DNA of 64,000 nucleotides, from positions 186,001-250,000 of the forward strand of contig NZ_JAKNQJ010000004.1 of NCBI RefSeq assembly GCF_022662335.1, in the 5' to 3' direction. Made by a program: the position numbers and the translations under genes. Shown here in pieces: positions 26,297 through 35,881 of the stretch (position 1 is its first letter; each line of letters begins with the position of its first letter). The notes below the pieces were generated by a model. That model did no database searches. It was not told the origin of the DNA and saw nothing but the letters and a program-made list of their open reading frames with translations. The stretch comes from Sphingomonas sp. CROZ-RG-20F-R02-07. Its GTDB lineage: Bacteria > Pseudomonadota > Alphaproteobacteria > Sphingomonadales > Sphingomonadaceae.

Positions 26297-28408
26297 ATGA
26301 CGGGGGAAGTCATCGTAACGCCGTTCCCGGCGGAGCTCGTTAACTGGGCGGGCAACCGCTCCGGTGGAGTGCGGCGCCTGTTTGATGCCGAGAGCGGCCG
26401 GCCAGGCAAGGCAGTCTTTGAAACGAACTTATTGCACCGGCTGGAAGCATGGGCCGGATCGATCGCCACGTCGCCTGGCAGTGTCCCGCGCATATTGTTG
26501 CTTGTTGGCGGACCTGGGAACGGCAAGACCGAGGCGATCGAGTCTACGGTAGGTTGGCTCGACGCTGCGCTTGCCGCCAACGGCAAGCTCGCCGAAGAAC
26601 TCAGGAAATCCTTCTTTCCGCCAGAAGGGACCGCCGTCCCGCGCCTTGTCAGGGTCGATACGCGGGAGCTGGGGCTGGGGTCGCGCGGCCTCGGCCTGTC
26701 GATCGTCCAAGACGCGTCGGCCGTAGTTGGCGCAACGGGAAAGCAAGCTGCTCAGCTCCTGCTGGATGAGCTCGACGCGGTGCAGGCGGCGGGTCAGGAT
26801 GAGGCGTACCTGTGCTGCGTGAACCGTGGCGTGCTGGACGATGCCCTCATCGACGCGATCGATCACGAAAGGGAGGGTCCACGACGTCTGCTGGAGGCAG
26901 TAACTCGCGCTGTCAGCCTCGCACCCGACGCCCCCTCGTGCTGGCCGCTCGCGGGGTTTGCCGACGTTGCGGTGTGGCCCATGGACGCTGAATCGCTGCT
27001 GCTATCTCCGGTTGCTGGCGGGGAAGAGCCTGCACGCAGCTTGCTGCGCACCGCCTTGGAAGAATCGATGTGGCCAGCTTCGGGATCGTGTGCAGGCGGT
27101 GCCTCCTGTCCGTTCTGTGGAAGCCGCGAGCGGCTTGCTCGCGAACGCGAAGAAGCATCCCTCATGCAGATTCTTCGATGGTTCGAGGTCGCGAGTGGAA
27201 AACGCTGGAGCTTTCGCGACCTTTTCTCGCTTGCATCCTACTTGCTTGCGGGTCATCGGGTTTCCCCCCGCGAAGCGAGCCTCGAACCATGCGAGTGGGC
27301 TGGAAAGCTGGCCGGGCTTGACGAGATCGCTCGTCGGGGTGGGAAGCCGGCCAAAGAGCAATCGACGGCAATCTTCCAGTTGGTATCGGCACAGTACCAA
27401 CATGCACTCTTCCACCGCTGGGAGCGCGACGCTGGTCCTGCACTATTGCGCGAGATCAAGGAGCTCAAGCTCGACGACGACAACACCGCAATGGGCCTTC
27501 AATGGTTCCTGTCATCGCGGCGGACGGCATACCTACCCGCGATGATCAGCAGCGCCCTCGAAGGTGTTGCCGAACTTCTCGACCCAGCCCTTACCGATCC
27601 GAACACCGAAGTGCAGGCTACTAGGAATACGCGCTTCGCACTTCGCGAGCTGGATGTCAGGTTCAGCCGATCCGTGCTGGAAGGGCTCGACTTCATTCGA
27701 AAACTGCACGTGCTTTCCAGGCTCGAAGTGGACCTGCTTGAACGTCTGGCCAAGCTGGACTCCGAGCTTTCGGTCGGCGGTGTCCGTCGAAGACGGCCGG
27801 CATCTGCCACGAACGTCCAGCGTTTCATCCGGGATTTCGCGTGCCGCCTTACGCGTCGTGCGCTTGGTACCCGGGCTGCCGCAGTTCTGGACGCGCCGAT
27901 ACTTTCCGATTTTCAGCGGGTCTTGGAAGACACCGCTGGCGACGACTTGTTCGATGTCGCCCAGGAAGTCGAGCTGCTCCTTAACCGAAACCAGGATTTC
28001 GAGATCTCGCTGACAACGACCTTTGGCCAGCCCTTGCCGCCGATGATCCGGCGCGCAACCCTCGTCGTACCTTCCCGATCGGTGCAACCACTCGATGCGG
28101 AAAAGGCAGGCAGGCCCGCGTCTCCCATTTGCTTCCTGAAGGTGGGTGACGGTCGATCGGGTCAGCCCATTGCCCTGACATATGATCTCTTTAAGGCCGT
28201 CAAGGAATTGGAAAAGGGCATGTCGGTCGCATCGCTCCCTCGTGCTGTGCTTGCGTTGCTAGACACGACCCGGGCACGCCTGTCTGGCCCCATCGTCAGG
28301 GACAAGCTGGTTCTAGACCGCGCGCGCATCCGCATCGGGTCTAGCGGAACATCTGTCGTGCAAAGGCGATCCGGCTTTGCTGTTCGCAAGGACGGGGGCA
28401 GCCGATGA
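26297..28408 (+). CDS. P-loop ATPase with zinc-knuckle-like Cys cluster (DptF-like position), methyltransferase-linked operon
   Basis: A 703-residue protein starting at ATG 26297 with a GGGGGG ribosome site; an open frame begins further upstream but would lie inside the methyltransferase gene. The Walker A loop is GGPGNGKT at residues 71-78, with LLLDELDAV and YLCCVNRGVL as Walker B/sensor-like blocks. A cysteine cluster CAGGASCPFC near residue 270 may bind zinc. The remaining 400 residues are mostly helical, with no family I recognise. It overlaps the next gene by four bases. By position and size it could play the part of DndF/DptF, the ATPase of phosphorothioate-dependent restriction; this is analogy, not shown homology. 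Confidence 0.7.
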   Translation: MTGEVIVTPFPAELVNWAGNRSGGVRRLFDAESGRPGKAVFETNLLHRLEAWAGSIATSPGSVPRILLLVGGPGNGKTEAIESTVGWLDAALAANGKLAEELRKSFFPPEGTAVPRLVRVDTRELGLGSRGLGLSIVQDASAVVGATGKQAAQLLLDELDAVQAAGQDEAYLCCVNRGVLDDALIDAIDHEREGPRRLLEAVTRAVSLAPDAPSCWPLAGFADVAVWPMDAESLLLSPVAGGEEPARSLLRTALEESMWPASGSCAGGASCPFCGSRERLAREREEASLMQILRWFEVASGKRWSFRDLFSLASYLLAGHRVSPREASLEPCEWAGKLAGLDEIARRGGKPAKEQSTAIFQLVSAQYQHALFHRWERDAGPALLREIKELKLDDDNTAMGLQWFLSSRRTAYLPAMISSALEGVAELLDPALTDPNTEVQATRNTRFALRELDVRFSRSVLEGLDFIRKLHVLSRLEVDLLERLAKLDSELSVGGVRRRRPASATNVQRFIRDFACRLTRRALGTRAAAVLDAPILSDFQRVLEDTAGDDLFDVAQEVELLLNRNQDFEISLTTTFGQPLPPMIRRATLVVPSRSVQPLDAEKAGRPASPICFLKVGDGRSGQPIALTYDLFKAVKELEKGMSVASLPRAVLALLDTTRARLSGPIVRDKLVLDRARIRIGSSGTSVVQRRSGFAVRKDGGSR

Positions 28409-29916
28409 CGCTCGCAAAATTCCGCGAAGAGCCTTGGCGCACGTCCCATCGCGCCTACCAGGACTCGGCGCTCGCCATGTCACCGGCGCCGGAATATGCC
28501 AGCTCGGAGGTAATCCTGTCCTCCTTGTACCGTCATGCCGGCTTGGATGGCGCGAGCGAACGCACCGTTCCGCAGCGGGGCAGGGACCTCGACAAGGAAG
28601 TTCAGTGGTACCGGGATAGGTCGCGCAAGCCAGAAGCAGCCGCGCTGGATGCAGACACCTTCCACACGCTGCTCCACTCCGTGCTCGAGAGCCCAAAACT
28701 TCCGAACCAATCCTCCAAGCGGTTCGTGCAGGTTACGCCGCTTGTACCACAGGCCGCCGTATTTTCGGGATCGGCGCGCCTAAGCAGCAATTCCTGGCCT
28801 GCAGGTGCATTGGTCAGGCGGATGGTCTGGCTCGGATCATCGGACGCGACGGCAGCAGCAGAGACCTGGCGGTCCTTGTTCGAAGCCCTGTCGGTTGCCG
28901 ACAACGACGACATCTTCGCCCGCTTCCTCCAAGCCGAGATCGAGGCCTGGTCCCCGGAACCGGCTTGGGGGGCCGTCGAGCCGGACGAACAATCAACGCT
29001 GGATCCAGAAGACCGGGAGGGGCTCGACTACCCAGCGCGGCGATTTGTGCGCGACCTTGGCTCCATCATCGATGCCAAGAATACGATGACGCGCCGGCAG
29101 TGGACGAGCCTGCTCGAAGCGATCGTCAGGCTCGCTGCCGTGGCGCACGTCACCTGGCTTTGCGACGTCCACGCTAAGTCGTGGGAGTGCATCAGGGCAG
29201 CTCTCGACGGCAGTGGACCAAGCGACGCGGCGGCTGCGCGCGCGACGATGTACCCGAGGGCGTTCCAGTTCCTTTCGTACGGTGATCGAGCGCTTCCGGG
29301 CATCAAGGATCGTGCCTCGGCTTTCCTGCAGGCGAGGCTCGGTCTCAACGCAGCACTATGGGCGCTGGAAGCCGCAGGCGTGGAAGGCGCGTCGCTTTCT
29401 TCGGCCGCAGGAGTGGCGGACGTTTGCATCCGCCTTCGCGAACACGCCAGCAAGGTGGAGTCGACCGGAGTACGCAACGTCCTCGCCGATGTTTCCGAGC
29501 GCGAAACGCGAACGCTGCTATGCAAGAAGGGGATCGGCTCGAATATCATGGAGTTCGCGCGCCACGTCCTTGGCCAGCGCCAAGCCGCGAATCCCGTCCT
29601 GCGTGGGTACGATCAGGGCTTCTCCCTTCGCAAGCGCGGCACCAGCAATTCGAGCCCGTGGGTTGTTGGGCTGGGACCCGTCAGCGTGCTTGCGCTCGTG
29701 CACTGCTCGTTGGCTGGGACGACCGGCCCGCGTTCGGTACGGCGCCTTTCCCAGCACCTCGCTGGATATGGGGCGATCGTCGACTATCGCGACATAGCAA
29801 CGAACGATCTGGGTCATCAGCTTCGAATGCTCGGCTTGGTGCTTGATAGCCCCGACGCAGAAAGCGGCATGCTGCTCGTGCCTCCCTTTCCCACCCGCCA
29901 AGAAGAACCTGCATGA
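28405..29916 (+). CDS. Protein of unknown family in the methyltransferase-HerA-Vsr operon
   Basis: A 503-residue protein that I do not recognise. It has no signal peptide, membrane segment or nucleotide-binding loop. The C-terminal third has a conserved look: GYDQGFSLRKRGTSNSSPWVVGLGP, then VLALVHCSL, and the end GMLLVPPFP. It overlaps the ATPase gene before it and the HerA-like gene after it (ATGA at both joins), so it is almost certainly a stoichiometric partner of those proteins. Position and size invite comparison with DndG/DptG, but I see no motif that proves it. Confidence 0.75.
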   Translation: MTLAKFREEPWRTSHRAYQDSALAMSPAPEYASSEVILSSLYRHAGLDGASERTVPQRGRDLDKEVQWYRDRSRKPEAAALDADTFHTLLHSVLESPKLPNQSSKRFVQVTPLVPQAAVFSGSARLSSNSWPAGALVRRMVWLGSSDATAAAETWRSLFEALSVADNDDIFARFLQAEIEAWSPEPAWGAVEPDEQSTLDPEDREGLDYPARRFVRDLGSIIDAKNTMTRRQWTSLLEAIVRLAAVAHVTWLCDVHAKSWECIRAALDGSGPSDAAAARATMYPRAFQFLSYGDRALPGIKDRASAFLQARLGLNAALWALEAAGVEGASLSSAAGVADVCIRLREHASKVESTGVRNVLADVSERETRTLLCKKGIGSNIMEFARHVLGQRQAANPVLRGYDQGFSLRKRGTSNSSPWVVGLGPVSVLALVHCSLAGTTGPRSVRRLSQHLAGYGAIVDYRDIATNDLGHQLRMLGLVLDSPDAESGMLLVPPFPTRQEEPA

Positions 29917-32900
29917 ACCGCCTAGCATCTGTCATCGCGGATCTGATCCGCGACAAGCTCACCCAATCGCCGGGCGGCGATGAAGGCGAGGTGCGGTTGA
30001 TCTTCCACGGTCCACAGAAGGAGATACTTGGCGAAGTCTTCGAGCTTTTGACCACGGCGACTGACGTCGGTCCTCGGGTTCCCATACTGCTCCAGCTGCC
30101 AAGCCTACCAGCAGGCGAAGAGAACCCGCCCGTCGGCGTTTCTGGGCGTTGCGACGATACCCATCTGCTGAACCTCCGCAACTCGCCTTCCCAGCCAACA
30201 TTCCTGGCGCTAGTTCCTCCCGGCCAGCACAGCATGCGCTCCGTAACGTCCACTACGGACGAGTTTGGCGTTGCCGCCGCGAACAACGGTGGGAACGTAC
30301 CGTTCGAGGATTGGTGGGCGGACGAATTCATCCAGGATTTGGTCCGCGTTGGCGTCGGTCAGGCCGGCGTCCAGGATCAGCAGCAGCGCGACGACGCACG
30401 TACCCTGATCGGCAAGGCCGCTTCGGCAGCCGACGAGATGGATCCAGAGCGGACGCAGCGTGCTGCTGCCTGGAAGGTACTCTCGCGGCTTTTCGCCGCG
30501 GTGCCGGGGCTCCCCGGCTTCACTTCAGGCCAGCAAGTCAGCCTTGCGTGCGGCATGCCACCGATGCGCGACGGCTTACTATCTTCTCGCGAGCAGGTGG
30601 CGGTCTTGGAAAAGATTGCCGACGCAATGTCCGACGGCTTCGGTCCCGGCATCCGTCGAGCACAAGAAAACGCTCCCGTCGATGACATCCGCCACCTTGA
30701 TGCGTTTCTCGCCCACCTGCGCGAGGCATGCGATCTCCCGACTGCGTTCGAAAGGGCGACGGCCGCTTATTACGCGCCTGGTAGCGGGCTGGACATGCCC
30801 GTGGCACCAGATTGGTGGCGGGTCCTGACGACTGAGAAGTGGTCCGAATTGCTCACCGAGGATGCTACCGCGCAAGGCGATATCCGCATGGGCTGTTCGA
30901 ATGCCCTCATCCCGCTTGGAAAGGGCATGCCGATCCTTGTCGAGGGCAATGTCGCCCTCACGTTCGAGACGGTTGGGCCGGATGCCTCGGGCACCGTGGT
31001 CTCGATCGAGCGAGGCAAGGGCAACAAGCTCGGGGAAGTCAAAGTTGGCGACGAGGAAGCGGTATTCCTCGACGAGTCACCACCCGGCCATAAGGCCCCG
31101 ATTCGATACGCGGCATCTGCCGATGGCTTCAAGCCCGGCGCGATCAAGGTAGTCTCACTTGCAACATGGCAGCCGGGTATCTTTGTTGCGTCGCGGCTTG
31201 CTCGCAAGCTGACCCCGCCCCGTAAGCCAACTCGGCGCGTCAAGGGCGCCCCTGAGTACGAGACGAGCCTCGTCGTGCCCGGTGGCGGGCGCTATGAATT
31301 GTTGGTGTTTACCTCGCCGGGCATCGTGTTGGATGCCGCCGCCAAGGGCACTGCAGACGACGCTCAAGACCGCGTCGACGCAGTCCAGCAACTCGTCGTC
31401 CGTCCAGTGCGAGATGGCTTCCACCAAATTGAGGTCGAGGCCGAAACAAATTACCAGGTCGACATCGGCTTCAGTCGGCCGGTTACCGACGGCTCGACGT
31501 CGCACGAAGCCTGCCGGGTCTTCCTCGTGGTCGAGGATGTTGTCGAGCAGGGCTGTCGGAGCGAGTTCGAGCGACTGATCCGGGCCAATCGACGCGCGAT
31601 CGAGCCATCCGAAGCCAAGCCGGTCGTCCAGTTGAACCGGAGCGCACGCTCGTCGAGCTTGCAGGATTGGATGCTGTCCGAGGATTCTGCCGGGCGTTCC
31701 TATCTTCCGATCGTACTCGCCGACGACTACGTCGATGCCTGGGTCCAACCTGTATGGGGCACAGGCACCGGCCCAATTTTTTCAAATGGACGCTTTCTCC
31801 AGGATCCGCGTCCGGATGCCGCTGAGTTTCAGCCGCCATCGGGCTTCGTCGAAGCTAGGCAGAAATTGGCTGCGCGCATCCGCGGCACCGGCGACCAAAC
31901 CGGATTGATGGAATCTGCCGAGTTGGGGAAGTGGCTCGCTACCGACGAGGAATTCCGCGCCGTCGTCGAACGGTACCTTGATGCGTACCAGGCTTGGCTA
32001 GCCGCCGAACCGGACGTGGCCTGCTGGGTCGACGTAGGCGTCATCACGTCGCTGGAGGATGATCGCAGGACGATTTCCCGCGTCCCTGACGCCATAATCC
32101 TGTCCCCGCTTCATCCGCTACGCCTCGCTTGGCATGCAGTTGCCCAGAGGGTGCTTCTTGAAGCCGAGGCGGGCGGAAACCCGTGCCCCGCGGTGAGCGT
32201 CCTTGACCCAGATTGCGTGCCGGACCTCCTGACGCTGTCGCTTCGATCGCCAGGCGGAATCGAGAAGGTCGACTTTCTCGCTGTAGAGAATGGAACGGAT
32301 TATTGGTCGGTTTTGTGGAACGGGGAGAGGCTCGGCCGTCTTCCTAGCCGATCAAGGATCGCCCCGTTTGGCGACGGGTTCGGCATATCGGTTGGCGGCA
32401 TCTCCGTCGGTTTCAGCGCGGCTCAGGTGGGGCGCGCCTTGGAGGACGTGTCCGGGCTCCTATCGGCCAAGCCCACGATTGGCGTCGTGGTAGCAAGTGC
32501 CGGCGGCACGACGGACGCCTGCAACGAGGGTCTCATCAACTGGTGTGCGGACCGATATCGCGACGGAGATACCCGCGCCCCGCGTCAAGCTGCCGGCCCG
32601 CGTCTCGTCGAGATCTACGACCACCGTGACGGTGACTCTCGGCCCGACGATGCCACGATCGCGAATTTGTCCGAAGATACCCGCAATAGCGTTCGATGGT
32701 TCGAGGGCCAGCCAGCCTCCGCCCGGCCGGACCTAGGGATCATCGCGCAGCTCGACATGTCCGAGCCAAGCGCCGCGCCGGTTGCTGGGCGGTCGCCGCT
32801 TGGCCATGGCGGCCTGCTCCGCCACAGGGTCCGGCGCCAACTCCCGGGAGCGTTCCTCAGCGAGACGCGCCAGTCGCTGGCTGGGTCGGCCTCTGGCGAT

Positions 32901-35384
32901 GTCCTGGCCGACAAGGTCGCGGCCTGCGTCGGAACGATGGAAAGCCTCGGCGACCGACGCACTGGTATGCGGTTCGCACCGAACGTGAACGCCGTCCGCG
33001 ACATGCTCGAGACGCGCCGGACCGACTTCGTCGCGGTATCGTCCTCGGCAATCGATCCTGCCTGCTTCCTGGGTGGATGGCTGGAGGATGCATACCTCTG
33101 GGACTACGACATGCCCTCCTATTCGCACCGGGCGGGCGACACCAACGGCTACTACCTCTTGTCGCGGGTCAAGCAGGCGGACCGCGAGGCGTTGTCAAAG
33201 GCGCTCAGTCGCCTGCCGGGGTGTGCGGCGATCGAGCACGAACAAGTCCAGGATGTCCTGCTAGAGATCGCGCGGCGCGGTATCCCCACGATCCGGGGCT
33301 TGGCCGGTGACAATGCCGGTGCCACCGGTGATCTCGGCCTCTTCGTGGCCGTTCGACTGCTCCAAGATCGTTTTCGCCTCTCGAACATCGGCGAGAGTCT
33401 CGTCCCTGTCATCGACGGTACAGGCGATGAAGTTACGGTCTGCGTCATCGTACCGGTCGACCCGTTCCGCGGGTATTTTTCCGACCTGGCCAAATCCCTT
33501 GGCAAGGATCGGAAGGATGCTTCCCTTTCCCGCCCTGACCTTCTGGTGGTCGGCGTGAAGCTCGGTGCGGAAGGCGTGCGGATCCACCTCACGCCCGTCG
33601 AGGTGAAATGCCGCCCCGGCACGGTATTCCCGCCTTCGGAGGTCAACGACGCTCTCGAACAAGCGCGTACCTTCTCACGTCTTCTTGCGAACATGCTCCC
33701 ACACGACGACCAGCCCGTGGCGTGGGCGCTCGGGTTCCAGCACCTGCTCCTCTCGATCATCGGCTTCGGCATGCGGGTCTATAGCCAGCATCCTGATGTG
33801 GTAGGACGCGAAGCTCAGTGGTCATCGCTTCACGAGCGGATTGCGTCCGCCATACTAGATCCGCGACCCTGCGTGTCAGTCGACCAGCGCGGCCGGCTCA
33901 TCATCGTGGACGACAGCCCCCGCAGTGGCGTGCGGGACCGGGACGAAGATGGCTTTGACGAAACCCTTACAATCGGGAGCGGCGATGCTGGCCAGATCGT
34001 CTCAGGGGACCCGCTTGCCTTCTATGACAGCGTTCGAGCTCGGGTCGGACAATGGGATCTCTTCCCGGCAAACGAAGCGTTCACGACGGGTCTCGTGCAG
34101 CCGCACGCCGATCTCGAAATTGAGGACGTAACGGATGAGTCGTTACTCGTGGCAGGGACTGAAGACAACGAGCCGGATGCCACGCCAAAGGTGCCACCTT
34201 CGGTGAATACCCCAGGACCGGCCGATATTGACCCTACCGTTGGGTCTACCGGGATCATCCTGTCCATCGGTACCACGGTAGACAGTTTCCGACCCGGCGA
34301 AGTGCAGCTGAACATATCCGATACTCGATTAAACCAGCTAAACATGGGCGTCGTTGGCGATCTCGGCACGGGTAAGACACAGCTACTGAAGTCGCTAATC
34401 ATGCAGATTTCAGACGCTTCCGAAGCAAATCGTGGCATTCGACCGCGATTCCTGATTTTTGACTACAAGCGAGATTACAGCAGCCCAGATTTCGTCAAGG
34501 CAACCGGCGCGCGTGTCGTTAAGCCCTATCGATTACCGCTAAACCTGTTCGACACGAGCGCCATCAGCGATGCGGCCGCACCGTGGCTCGATCGATTTCG
34601 CTTCTTCGCGGACGTGCTCGACAAGATCTATACCGGGATCGGCCCCGTCCAGCGCGACAAGCTAAAGAAAGCGGTGCGCGCCGCCTATGAAGCTTGCCTG
34701 CCAGACCAGCAGCCCACACTTTATGATGTCCACTCGGCGTACGCCGAGCTTCTAGATGGCAAGTCAGACTCGCCGATGGCAATCATCGACGATCTGGTCG
34801 ACATGGAGGTTTTCGCCTCGAAGACCAGCGAAACCCAATCGTTTGACACCTTTCTCGATGGTGTCGTGGTAATCTCACTTGACGCTTTGGGCCAGGACGA
34901 TCGCAGCAAGAACATGCTCGTCGCCGTCATGTTGAACATGTTCTACGAAAACATGCTGCGCACGCAAAAGCAGCCGTTCATCGGCAGCGATCCGCAATTG
35001 CGCGCGGTCGACTCTTACCTGCTAGTCGACGAAGCTGATAATATTATGCGCTACGAGTTCGATGTATTGCGCAAGTTGTTGTTGCAGGGGCGCGAGTTTG
35101 GGACGGGGGTAATCCTCGCGTCTCAATACCTACGGCACTTTAAGGTCAATGCGACCGACTACCGCGAACCACTCTTGAGCTGGTTCGTACATAAAGTCCC
35201 GAACGTCACGCCCGCCGAGCTTTCAGCTCTTGGGCTTACGGGCGGTGCCGCGGAAATGGCGGAGCGGGTCAAGTCGCTCCAAGTCCACCAGTGCCTCTAC
35301 AAGTCATTTGACGTGCCGGGCGAGGTGGTCCGGGGCCTACCGTTCTTCGAGCTGGAGGCGCGCCGCGAGAGATCGGAAAAGTAG
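29913..35384 (+). CDS. 1823-residue PD-(D/E)XK nuclease-HerA/FtsK-type ATPase
   Basis: A very large protein with at least two readable modules. A PD-(D/E)XK nuclease site lies near residues 1208-1232: Pro1208-Asp1209 in RPDLLVVGVK, then Glu1230-x-Lys1232 in PVEVKCRPG. At the C-terminus is a HerA/FtsK-like ATPase with Walker A GDLGTGKT (1482-1489), the strand FLIFDYKRDYSS, and Walker B YLLVDEAD (Asp1706, Glu1707). A further block, ILSPLHPLRLAWHA, lies near residue 730. The first 700 residues are of unknown type. The architecture suggests an ATP-driven DNA translocase carrying its own nuclease, like DndH/DptH in size and module. It overlaps the gene before it by four bases and ends five bases before vsr. 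Confidence 0.8.
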   Translation: MNRLASVIADLIRDKLTQSPGGDEGEVRLIFHGPQKEILGEVFELLTTATDVGPRVPILLQLPSLPAGEENPPVGVSGRCDDTHLLNLRNSPSQPTFLALVPPGQHSMRSVTSTTDEFGVAAANNGGNVPFEDWWADEFIQDLVRVGVGQAGVQDQQQRDDARTLIGKAASAADEMDPERTQRAAAWKVLSRLFAAVPGLPGFTSGQQVSLACGMPPMRDGLLSSREQVAVLEKIADAMSDGFGPGIRRAQENAPVDDIRHLDAFLAHLREACDLPTAFERATAAYYAPGSGLDMPVAPDWWRVLTTEKWSELLTEDATAQGDIRMGCSNALIPLGKGMPILVEGNVALTFETVGPDASGTVVSIERGKGNKLGEVKVGDEEAVFLDESPPGHKAPIRYAASADGFKPGAIKVVSLATWQPGIFVASRLARKLTPPRKPTRRVKGAPEYETSLVVPGGGRYELLVFTSPGIVLDAAAKGTADDAQDRVDAVQQLVVRPVRDGFHQIEVEAETNYQVDIGFSRPVTDGSTSHEACRVFLVVEDVVEQGCRSEFERLIRANRRAIEPSEAKPVVQLNRSARSSSLQDWMLSEDSAGRSYLPIVLADDYVDAWVQPVWGTGTGPIFSNGRFLQDPRPDAAEFQPPSGFVEARQKLAARIRGTGDQTGLMESAELGKWLATDEEFRAVVERYLDAYQAWLAAEPDVACWVDVGVITSLEDDRRTISRVPDAIILSPLHPLRLAWHAVAQRVLLEAEAGGNPCPAVSVLDPDCVPDLLTLSLRSPGGIEKVDFLAVENGTDYWSVLWNGERLGRLPSRSRIAPFGDGFGISVGGISVGFSAAQVGRALEDVSGLLSAKPTIGVVVASAGGTTDACNEGLINWCADRYRDGDTRAPRQAAGPRLVEIYDHRDGDSRPDDATIANLSEDTRNSVRWFEGQPASARPDLGIIAQLDMSEPSAAPVAGRSPLGHGGLLRHRVRRQLPGAFLSETRQSLAGSASGDVLADKVAACVGTMESLGDRRTGMRFAPNVNAVRDMLETRRTDFVAVSSSAIDPACFLGGWLEDAYLWDYDMPSYSHRAGDTNGYYLLSRVKQADREALSKALSRLPGCAAIEHEQVQDVLLEIARRGIPTIRGLAGDNAGATGDLGLFVAVRLLQDRFRLSNIGESLVPVIDGTGDEVTVCVIVPVDPFRGYFSDLAKSLGKDRKDASLSRPDLLVVGVKLGAEGVRIHLTPVEVKCRPGTVFPPSEVNDALEQARTFSRLLANMLPHDDQPVAWALGFQHLLLSIIGFGMRVYSQHPDVVGREAQWSSLHERIASAILDPRPCVSVDQRGRLIIVDDSPRSGVRDRDEDGFDETLTIGSGDAGQIVSGDPLAFYDSVRARVGQWDLFPANEAFTTGLVQPHADLEIEDVTDESLLVAGTEDNEPDATPKVPPSVNTPGPADIDPTVGSTGIILSIGTTVDSFRPGEVQLNISDTRLNQLNMGVVGDLGTGKTQLLKSLIMQISDASEANRGIRPRFLIFDYKRDYSSPDFVKATGARVVKPYRLPLNLFDTSAISDAAAPWLDRFRFFADVLDKIYTGIGPVQRDKLKKAVRAAYEACLPDQQPTLYDVHSAYAELLDGKSDSPMAIIDDLVDMEVFASKTSETQSFDTFLDGVVVISLDALGQDDRSKNMLVAVMLNMFYENMLRTQKQPFIGSDPQLRAVDSYLLVDEADNIMRYEFDVLRKLLLQGREFGTGVILASQYLRHFKVNATDYREPLLSWFVHKVPNVTPAELSALGLTGGAAEMAERVKSLQVHQCLYKSFDVPGEVVRGLPFFELEARRERSEK

Positions 35385-35389
35385 TCGAG

Positions 35390-35821
35390 ATGGTGGATAC
35401 CCTCACGCCAGCACAACGATCGGAACGCATGTCGCGCATCCGATCGACGAACACGAAACCTGAAGTCGCCTTGCGAAAGGCACTCCACCGCTTGGGATTT
35501 CGCTTCCGACTGCATGGGCGCCGGCTTCCAGGGAAACCGGATATTGTCCTGCCTAAGTATCGCACGGCCATCTTCGTACACGGTTGTTTTTGGCACCGAC
35601 ATGCGGGGTGCAGCATCGCGACCACTCCCAAGTCGAACACCGAATTCTGGGTAGATAAGTTCGATCGCAACACGGCACGGGACGCAATTAAGCGAGCCCA
35701 GCTCGAGGCCGATGGATGGAACGTTATAGTCGTCTGGGAATGTGACCTGAAGACCGTTGAGAAAGCTCGAGCGGCGGCCTCTATAATCAGCGACGAGGTC
35801 CGGTCAGCATCAAGCGGCTAG
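35390..35821 (+). CDS. vsr: Very short patch repair endonuclease Vsr
   Basis: A 143-residue Vsr. Glu25, Asp51, His64, Trp68 and His69 fall at the same numbers as the catalytic and mismatch-binding residues of E. coli Vsr. Cys66 and His71 would be zinc ligands, and the fold signature PDIVLPKYRTAIFVHGCFWH is intact. Vsr nicks next to T in T:G mismatches that arise when 5-methylcytosine deaminates, so it protects the genome against mutation caused by the methyltransferase at the head of the operon. It begins five bases after the HerA-like gene and closes the five-gene run. Confidence 0.93.
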   Translation: MVDTLTPAQRSERMSRIRSTNTKPEVALRKALHRLGFRFRLHGRRLPGKPDIVLPKYRTAIFVHGCFWHRHAGCSIATTPKSNTEFWVDKFDRNTARDAIKRAQLEADGWNVIVVWECDLKTVEKARAAASIISDEVRSASSG

Positions 35822-35881
35822 GATTGGGACGAATAGCCGAAGTATGGCTACCCGCCGAGTTACCCTGACCGGTCGAACATC

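Noticed and set aside
24963..35821. Annotation as a Dnd phosphorothioation system
   Set aside because: No dndA-E homologues are present; only size, order and a HerA-type ATPase resemble DndFGH, and the modification gene is a cytosine methyltransferase.
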